From Tetragonia tetragonoides (taxonomy: Eukaryota > Streptophyta > Magnoliopsida > Caryophyllales > Aizoaceae), in the NCBI GenBank assembly GCA_038025085.1, contig CM076140.1, positions 19,717,501 through 19,781,500 on the forward strand: 64,000 nt of DNA, given 5' to 3'. Position numbers and translations under genes: made by a program. This document shows, one piece after another, positions 56,547-64,000 of the stretch. Below the pieces are notes generated by a model. It made no database searches, was not told where the DNA came from, and worked only from the letters and a program-made list of their open reading frames with translations. The first letter of the stretch is position 1, and every line of letters begins with the position of its first letter.

Positions 56547-58108
56547 TATAGACAACAAAAATTGTGTCTATGATGAGTCCTCGTAAAAACCCGATGATGA
56601 AAGGATTGGATTTTGCTCGAACTTGGGTTGCGAGAATAATTGCTCTGATGATTAGCCTAGTTCATTTGAATTAACCAGTGGAAGCCTTTTGTACAGGTGA
56701 TCCAAACCAGTAGGACTCAATTCAATTGGAGTCCAAAGCTGAGAGATAGGCCTCTTTGAACCTAAGGGCCCGAAAGGGAACCCAAACCCATGAGTCAACC
56801 CTTGGTCAAACAAGGGAACTCAGTCAATCCCACGTGGACCCCCTCGGAAAAGCCTCCCCCGCTTGTAAAAACAGTCAGGCGCCTATACAGGCACGCCGCT
56901 CCAGGTCCAAGCGGCTACGCTTGGGCTCAAGCGGCTTGACCGCTGGCCTTGCGGCTAAGCCGCTTGCCAAGCAGCTTGACCGCTTGTCCTGTCAGCTCAG
57001 CCGCTTGGCTTAGCTGAATGGCCGCCTGGACATTTTCTCGCGGACGGCGAATTCGAGGTCCATCTCGATTTCCGTGCCAAACCCTGGCAGCTCCCGCTCT
57101 TCTATATAAACAAACCTTAGGGTTCAGTTGAAGGGGTTGGGAATTTTAGAGGTTGGACATTCTCCCTGAAAGGCTGGCCTTTTGGTTAGCAGCTTCTCTC
57201 TCTCTCTCATATAAAACCAGAAATTCTGATTCTACTCCTTCTTTAGGTTAGCCCTAGCACCACAAAACAAAACTTCACACTTCATGAAGAGCATGAATTC
57301 AAGCATTATAATCCAATAACTTCATTGTGAGCATCCAGGTAATCCAACCTGAGGGTTTTCAATAAATTTTTATATTGCTTATTATTACTAACGATTTTGG
57401 TTTATGTGATATGTACATACATGGCGCGTTTTCGAGCAAAAGGTCTTGTATTAAGCCTAATTAAATTGTGCTTTGTTTGTGGATTGGTGGATGAATGAAT
57501 GTTTTAATTTTTTTATTTATTGCTTCTTATGATTAAATTGTGCTTTGTTTGTGGATTGGTGGATGAATTATTGGTTTGTCTTCTAACTTGCAGGTTTTAG
57601 CATACTTATCTTTTTTAGCAATAAAAGCATGTAATTTGATAAATTGTTAAAAGTGGTCACTATAATAATGTTTGTTCAACCCATTAGTTAAAACTAGAAA
57701 TTTGGACAAATTGAACCTTGTTTGGAGCCGTAGCATTAATAATTATATTAAATCGATTAGTAAAGGCCGTTGTTGTCAACGGGCGAGTTGGGTGCCTAAC
57801 ACCTTTCTAGCTCGTACTCACGCCCCCGAACTCATTTATGAAGTCAATTTCCCCAATAGGGATTGGGGTGCACAGGAATTGAGTTGACGTCTTTCTAGAC
57901 TATCGACTTGATTCCAAGGTTTTCAAACTACCTTAAATTTGGTGGCGACTTCCAACAATCTTAATCATGTCCCTAATACGAAAGGGAAATCTTCATGTGC
58001 ATTCAAACTCAAAGGTTCACGAAAACCCGAACGACCGCGCTCTCCTAGGCTGCCCGGAAACCAGAAGGAAAAGGGGGCGAAAAGGGGAGAAAAATCAGGT
58101 AGCCTACA
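56547..58108 (+). repeat. 3' LTR of element C
   Basis: Starts TATAGACAAC (TG changed to TA) and ends GCCTACA. Has its own AAGCGGC/GCCGCTTG array (56890-57010) and TATATAA near 57104. The array differs in unit number from the 5' LTR. It lacks the LINE and shows the empty site near 57670. Confidence 0.93.
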
Positions 58109-58113
58109 TATGG

Positions 58114-58224
58114 TTACCGTACCGAGACTAATTATTTTCCTGGTACGGTGACCTGTTTTTCGGTACGGTTTTAAACGGTTGCGGTACAGTTTTTCGATTT
58201 TGTTTTTTTATGAACACCCCCCTA
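58114..58224. mobile_element. hAT-like element F, right part
   Basis: Continues F after element C: TTTTCGGTACGG and ACGGTTTTAAACGG words, ending ATGAACACCCCCCTA, with the target duplication TTTGCTAG at 58225-58232. Confidence 0.7.
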
Positions 58225-58232
58225 TTTGCTAG

Positions 58233-58463
58233 TAATCATTATAAAAGTATGGTCACTTCTTATCATATACTAAGCATGTATGAAATATTACAAACTTATA
58301 AATACATTGTTATAATATATACATGATGTTGGCTTGAGGTACATATTTTTCCCTGATTTAGGAATTATGAACTTTTTTCCTTCTTAATCAAGTTGCTTCA
58401 GGCACCTAGTCGATATGTAATGACTAGCGGCTTGAAGAGAGACAATAGTGGTGGACTAAATAG
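58233..58463. other. Unassigned DNA
   Basis: Short AT-rich stretch between element F and the Stowaway-like element; nothing recognised. Confidence 0.4.
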
Positions 58464-58465
58464 TA

Positions 58466-58722
58466 CTCCCTCCGTTTCTTTTTAAACTTCCTACTTGCTT
58501 TTTTGAGGTCAAACTTTATAAACTTTGACGGTAAATATATAAAAAAAATCTCTATGAATTATGATTTGAAAGTATATGCATCAGATTCATTTGGAAATGT
58601 ATTTTCAAAATATCATATTTTTATAAATTTTACTTGTATATTTTTATTGATATTAGTGGTCAAAGTACCACCTCGAAGACCGTGAAAAAGAAAGTAGGAA
58701 GTTTAAAAAGAAACGGAGGGAG
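58466..58722. mobile_element. Stowaway-like MITE (Tc1/mariner)
   Basis: 257 bp with perfect inverted ends of at least 30 bp beginning CTCCCTCCGTTTC, flanked by the dinucleotide TA at 58464-58465 and 58723-58724. No transposase. Confidence 0.93.
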
Positions 58723-58756
58723 TAAATAGCTTTGTAATTTAAATCCTATACTCCGT

Positions 58757-58806
<50 letters not shown>
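58757..58806. repeat. (GA)n microsatellite
   Basis: Almost pure GA run of about 50 bp. Confidence 0.95.
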
Positions 58807-58808
<2 letters not shown>

Positions 58809-59088
58809 CTTTACGTGGTGTGAAAGATTACTTTTGCATCACTTTTTTCTATCTTTTACCAATTTAGCCTTTATTTCAAAGATAGAGTATATGAGTGTAT
58901 AGTCAACTAGAGGAGAAAATGAAGTTGCAAATGTCATTTTATAGAATAAAAAATATGGGGTTCAACTGGCCACATACTCTCAATCGTCGATAGGTTGGGC
59001 CCTACGCTCTTGCAATCTTCTTTCTAATAAAATAGGCTCTCATTGAAGCCAAAGTTCTATCAGGAATTGGGTTTAAACTGGTGAGTTG

Positions 59089-59445
59089 TAGGAGTGTTCA
59101 TGGTAGGTTAACCGAACCGAAATGTTGATTCGGATCGTTTAACCGATATTTCAATTCACCAATTTCATAAACTGTAACTGTACCCGTAAAAATAGGTTGA
59201 CCAATTTTCGGTTAACCAGTTTTTCGGTTCGGTTATACGGTTAAATGAAACCGTGTCTTATATGATTTTTATTTTATTATTAGCTTCTTTTAGACATGTT
59301 TAAAAAAAATACTCGTAGAAGCTAAGTTTATGATTTAGATTCGATAAACATATTCAAAATAATAAAGAAATAAAGTAAGAATAAATTCGTTAACCGAATC
59401 TTCGGTGCAATATTTTGATTTCACGCGATTTTTGTGGACACCCTA
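59089..59445. mobile_element. hAT-like MITE H
   Basis: Ends TAGGAGTGTTCATGG and complement TAGGGTGTCCACAAA; the interior has TTAACCGAACCGAAA and TTCGGTTCGGTTA like element F. Flanks GTGAGTTG and TTGAGTTT agree at 6 of 8 positions, a worn target duplication. Confidence 0.55.
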
Positions 59446-59606
59446 TTGAGTTTGAGTAGAGACCGGCCGGCGTCCATTGCGAAATATTGTTAAACACACA
59501 TAAAAAAAAATAACCACCAATAATATAAAACACTTTTCATATCATAACTATACAAATAATGTCGAATTTCGATTTAAGTTGTCCTATCAAATTGGAATTT
59601 CTGTTA

Positions 59607-59907
59607 GGGCCTGTCTGTTTCGGGTATTTGGAAGGGAATGGGATGGGGTGATATCAGCGAACTTGAATCCCGTGTTTGTTTGACACTTTTAGAACCTGAA
59701 ACTTCATTACTCTAGGTATCGAGTTACTCCAATAACTACACCATCTCATTCCCCCTCCCCCATTAGGTTTCTCATCCCATTCCTTTTGGTATCAAAATTT
59801 TATTTTCTTTTTTAAGTCATCTTAACCTTTTACTCCCACCAAACCACCACACCTACCCAGAAGCAGTCATCACCACCTTGATTTGTCTCCACCAGCACCT
59901 CGTATGG
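59607..59907. mobile_element. One end of a PIF/Harbinger-like element
   Basis: TTA followed by GGGCCTGTCTGTTTCGGG resembles the end of the element at 1529, with subterminal ATTCC/CCCATTCC words. The other end is not found before the Tat LTR fragment at 59908 and may lie beyond the right edge. Confidence 0.4.
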
Positions 59908-60615
59908 TGTAAGAACCCTCGCCTTTCGGCGCCTATTGAATAATATGTTATAGGTTCTTAAATAGAAGAGACTGATTGATATTGATTAAGGGATTATTGA
60001 ATAAATGAAGTCGCCATAATTTTTTAGGAAACATTGGAAACCATCAAAGTGCACCCAATTCCTATTGGGAATTATAACTCATATAACCCAAAGGCCAAAG
60101 ATTGAGTTCAGGGTGTGGGTACGAAAAGAAAAAACGAATCTCATCTAAATCGCCCGTATTAACGGCCTCTGGTAAATCCTATCCATGTTGATTCTTGATT
60201 CACATAACAAGGTTCCAAACAATCCGGTCGTCCAAAATCCTAAATTAACTAGGTGGGTTGAACAAACCAAATTATTAAAGTTATCGCTTTGCATATGATT
60301 ACCCAATTGCATGATTTGATTTATAGAACACAACCAAAATAATAGAAATATGTTTCCCAATCTTACCGTGCTTGCATAATGCGCCAATTGCCAATTTGCA
60401 TGAATAAACGTGTTAGTAACTTCAATGAAAGTAAAATAAAAGATATAAACTCTAATTACATGTTAGTATGCTGCTAATTGAATTGATTAATCATATAAAA
60501 TATGCAATATATTTACAATAAACATGATAAAGTATAAGAAAAGTAGAAAATAAATTAAAAAGTATGAAAATCATGTAAGGATAATAATTAAACTAACCTA
60601 TGCATGATAATCATG
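59908..60615 (-). repeat. Tat LTR fragment related to element A
   Basis: Begins TGTAAGAACCCTCGCC and follows the A LTR through GAAACCATCAAAGTGCACC, TCCTATTGGGAATT and AATCCGGTCGTCC at clearly lower identity. It is cut at 60615 by element E. The left flank is TATGG and not a primer-binding site, so this is an outer LTR end or a solo LTR. Confidence 0.7.
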
Positions 60616-63537
60616 TGTAATATACGAAAAATTTTAAACTTGTTTACTTGCTAATTAAATTCACTTAGTGCTAATAATTATGTCTTAGTGACTAATGAGA
60701 CTTAATCATCATAACTGTGTATGTTATACCTAAAGGGTATTATTTATTTATTTTGGGTCAAGCTAGTACATGAAATCGGGTCTCGGTTTTGTGGGTCTTA
60801 ATGTTCGGTTTTGTGGGCCGAAGCCCGGTTCTTTTTCTCTTCCAAACTCGAGCCCATTTGCACTTGTAACCCATTAAAATTCAGCAATTGCATTCTTTGG
60901 AATTCTCTAGACAATTCATGACAATTCTTTTCAGCTTGGCCATTAAGTAATAGAATTGTAATAGTAATTCTTGAACATAGTCAAGCAGACTTGGCAAATT
61001 CATTTGAGAATAATAATCTAGCCAAATCTTATTTGTAATGATTCATTTCTTTTCTCAAAATCTATTTGATCTAAGTTCACAAGTTATTGATTTCTTTTGA
61101 AGCAAAAGCAAGACACTTTATTCTCTTTTGTTCTCTCTCTAACCGGCCACCATATCAACAACAACAATAAACCTTTCTGATATTTTCTCATTCAATCTCT
61201 ACAAATTCTAAATCTCTTTGGAAGCCATTAGAGCTTGAGAAAGTTAAGACTAAATCTCTAAAGTTTAAGGTAACAAAGCTTGAACACTTATTCTTACACA
61301 ATTCCACTCGGTTTTAAGCTTGTATAACTATCTCCTAATTTGTGTCTTTGTATTCTTCTTGGCTTATTCTTTTCTTAATCATTTTCGAACCAAGAACCTT
61401 TGGAGGATTTACATCAAACGTCGGATGCCGGACCTTCAAGGCCAAATTTAGGGGAAGACTATTAAGGTTTATGTTCATATCTTTTATCCCCAAACTCTCT
61501 TCTAAATCACTTAAGAAAGATTGTGCATGAAAGATGACTTTGCTATAGTTTTAATAGTTATTGTTGTGATGTTGTGTGAGTAAATCACATAGAAAGATTA
61601 AGCTATAAATAGTATATTGATTGGTGTGTGATTTATGAGTTTCGAACCTATGTATGAATTAAGCTTGTTATTCTCGAAAGTATGCTTAAGAAGGGATTAA
61701 GCTAGATTAATTAAGTTATGTTAAAGCATGTGATTTTCGGACCTTATAAAGGTTATGTATGAGTTTGTGGTAGTTGCATATTGAAGAATGATTATATAAA
61801 TCAAGTTAGATTAATTATTGTTTATTTTTCAATGATGAGCAAAAGTGTTTAACTAAGAAAAACATGTTTAATTAGTGGATCTATGAGTTTGAGCATGTAT
61901 AAGTGATATGGGTGAGGTTTATATTATTTTCGTATGATTGCATGTGGATTATACCTAGTAAAGATGATTTATTAATTAAGGGACGATTTTAGAAATAAGA
62001 TATAATGATTATGAGTTAAAGTGAAAATTCAGAAAATTGTTTTGTTTGGTGTTGCCTTGCTTGGCCGAATGCATGCATAAGAGAAACAAGAAGAGTGCCT
62101 TGTGTTTGGTTAATTTGTGAGAAGTATTACTTAGATTATTAATATAGAGACTTATTATTTATTATTAATAGGTGTTAAAGCCTAGAGTTGGAAAGGATTA
62201 AAAAGTCTTATTAGCGTTAAGGAACGTTTGTAAGTGTAAGTGCATGTCCATCACTTTTCCCTTGTCTATAACTATTTACAAAATTATGTGCTAAGTGCTA
62301 AAGTATGTGAAGCTATATGCTAAGTGCAAAAACATGAGAATTATGTGCTAAGTGCGAATTAAGCATGTTATAACATGAGCTATGTGAAGTATATGATTTA
62401 TTGAGTTATATGAGCATGTATACGAAATATGAGAACAAAGTATGTGAAGTGTATACAGAAAATACAGCAAAGTAAACAAAATAAATAAGGAAGATAAAGT
62501 CATTGAAATACTTATCTAAGACATTATAAAGCTACGAAAAGTATATGAGAAGTATAAGTGAAAGTATGAAAATGTAATACAGAAAGTAAGTACAGATATG
62601 TACGTATACAGAAAGTGTGAGAATGATATAAACAGATTGCATTGAGAATGATTCCGTTATACAGATATGCATAAGTATGAGAATGAGTTGAGATTGAGAT
62701 TGTTCTTTGATTTGTGGTATGACCTTCAAAAGGGCCATTGGACGGTTTCTGGAGTACACATTGCACGCGCATTATATATATTGATATTGAAATTATGATG
62801 TGGCGATAGCCAGAAATGTGAACATGATACGAGGTGATCTCCTGCCAAGGGAAGTAAACTTGGTCGTGTATCTCCCATACCAGCTAACCATTTTGCGAGA
62901 GCTAACATAATTCAGAAAAGAATAAAAGACAGTGAAATACATAAAGACAGTGAAAGACGGGAAGATAATTCCTATAAAGGAGAACTTATCTAAGATACTA
63001 TATGTGTACTATTATCTATATTAACTATTATTATTATTGAATATTACTATCTGTTAAGTGCTATATGGATTTTAAAACATAAAACCTTGTATTTGACAAG
63101 GTGGAGTGTTCTTACTTAGCTTCCGCTAATTTTCTGTTTTCTGTGTTCTCTGCATATCCATATCTACACTTGCACGTGCATGTTGATGACGTGCAGTCGT
63201 TGGATGTTAATTGGGACAAGTGTGATCGTGTTTTGAAGATACGCATGGCGTGGATTACGCTTCAGTTCTTTGTTGTAATAAATGTTAAGCTTAGTAATGG
63301 TGTAACGATAATTTGGATAAAGAGGTTGTTTGTAAACTATTACTATTTAAATTATGTTTATAAATCGACTTTCGTTTTGCAGTTCAGTTCGTTTTTGTTT
63401 TATTTCCGCTTTACCCATTGCCTTGTGTTTGCCTTCGGGCGAGCACTGCGGTAGCGCTTTGGTTTTATTACCACAGTTGGGTTATTTAATATTGTTTCCG
63501 CACTGTGATTAAGTGGTATTAAAATTGGGGCGTTACA
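60616..63537 (+). repeat. 5' LTR of element E
   Basis: The end GGGGCGTTACA at 63537 is directly followed by a primer-binding-like site. The start is placed at TGTAATATACGAAAAATTTT because it resembles the LTR start of D read on the minus strand (TGTAGTAACCCAAAAATTTT) and the next 60 bp stay similar. About 2.9 kb, against 3.3 kb in D. Contains many GTGCTAAGTGC repeats (62280-62370). Frames inside are short and unsupported. Confidence 0.6.
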
Positions 63538-63541
63538 GACT

Positions 63542-63553
63542 TTGTATCAGAGC
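63542..63553 (+). promoter_or_regulatory. Primer-binding site of element E (tRNA-Met type, one change)
   Basis: TTGTATCAGAGC, one base from TGGTATCAGAGC, 4 bp after the LTR end. Confidence 0.75.
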
Positions 63554-63827
63554 ATAATTAAAAGCAAAACAAAATTAAAATAATCTAAAATTTGTAACTT
63601 AAAATGATAATTTGTTAGTTGGTGTTGCGTGAGAGCAGGATGGATTTGGGAGGTTTCTTGTTTGCATGCTTTACTTAAATTTTGTGCATGTTGACGTGAA
63701 CTTGGGTGTGAAATTGGTTGTGATTGTTGGATTCGTGATTGAATGTAAGATTGACGTATTGTATGGCTTGTTTGTCTAAGCTAACCTTTAACTTGACCTT
63801 GTATGCTCTATGTTATCGTTTTGCTAG

Positions 63828-64000
63828 ATGGATCTCAACCATAATCCGCATCCATTCAATCTTCCTCCTCCGTACCCTTCGAGCCTTCAATTGCAAGATG
63901 ATGAGCTTATAGATGACTATGTTGAGAGGTTCCGTGTTGCTTGTGATGTGTATGAGCCGTATGCCATGGGTGAACCCGTAGATTTCCCGGGGTGGCAAGT
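63828..64000 (+). CDS. Gag-like gene of element E, 5' part
   Basis: Starts at ATG 63828 (MDLNHNPHPFNLPPPYPS) and runs open to the edge of the window. It shares with the minus-strand gene at 673-1353 the Pro-rich start, a DDYVERF helix and DFPGWQ. The ATG is preceded by TTTTGCTAG, a possible splice acceptor as in D. Partial, so no statement about intactness is possible. Family unknown to me. Confidence 0.6.
   Translation, partial: MDLNHNPHPFNLPPPYPSSLQLQDDELIDDYVERFRVACDVYEPYAMGEPVDFPGWQ

Larger units (their letters stand above)
10181..58108 (+). mobile_element. Tat-type Ty3/Gypsy element C (interrupted)
   Basis: Target duplication TATGG at 10176-10180 and 58109-58113. 5' LTR 10181-13118, primer-binding site 13120-13137, gag-pol 42600-49253, convergent antisense DUF7745 and PMD genes 55077-49672, polypurine tract 56533-56546, 3' LTR 56547-58108. 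A LINE (11271-12676) sits in the 5' LTR and element A (13488-41756) in the leader; without them C is about 18 kb. It is the oldest of the three nested Tat elements because the others lie inside it. Gag-pol has several stops and frameshifts, so C is inactive. Confidence 0.93.

Noticed and set aside
63542..63553. tRNA-like match
   Set aside because: Only the 12-base primer-binding complement of the tRNA 3' end; no cloverleaf.

Overview
The window is repeat-rich intergenic DNA of a flowering plant, probably a eudicot. Evidence: Ty3/Gypsy LTR retrotransposons of the Tat (Ogre/Retand-like) branch with dual RNase H and plant-mobile-domain genes, GT-AG introns, an L1-type LINE, and hAT-like, PIF/Harbinger-like and Stowaway-like elements. 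I found no convincing host gene, rRNA, tRNA or CRISPR array. Nearly all coding capacity is transposon-derived and most of it is broken.

Layout. 1-5709: part of a minus-strand LTR element (D) with about 3.3-kb LTRs and only a short gag-like gene; a PIF-like element sits in its leader. 5710-8807: unassigned DNA with a degenerate MULE/FAR1-like gene. 8808-58224: a nest in which 5-bp, 8-bp or 12-bp target duplications can be read at every insertion. A hAT-like element F (8808-58224, TTTGCTAG) holds a small hAT-like element G (9193-9821, ATTGAGAT) and the plus-strand Tat element C (10181-58108, TATGG). C carries a 5'-truncated LINE in its 5' LTR (11271-12676) and the minus-strand Tat element A in its leader (13488-41756, AGTAC). 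A carries the minus-strand Tat element B inside its 5' LTR (27369-40774, TATAT). 58225-60615: small DNA transposons and a Tat LTR fragment. 60616-64000: the 5' LTR and gag start of element E (plus strand), a relative of D.

How the genes work together. Each Tat element has the order LTR - primer-binding site - gag - protease/G-patch - RT/RNase H - integrase - [convergent] DUF7745-like gene - plant-mobile-domain (PMD) gene - polypurine tract - LTR. The last two genes are antisense to gag-pol. A keeps a damaged, internally deleted pol. B lacks the gag core, protease, RT and RNase H but has an open integrase and an open DUF7745 gene. C has the most complete pol (YVDD kept), with stops and frameshifts.

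Main point of interest. In all three Tat elements the LTR promoter and both internal antisense promoters carry arrays of the same GC-rich AGCGG/CCGCT half-sites, with spelling particular to each element. In the LTR and DUF7745 promoters the array lies about 40-90 bp upstream of a TATA box. Together with a conserved non-coding block between the convergent pol and DUF7745 genes, and a precise intron presence/absence difference in DUF7745, this looks like a co-evolving three-promoter regulatory system inside one retrotransposon family.
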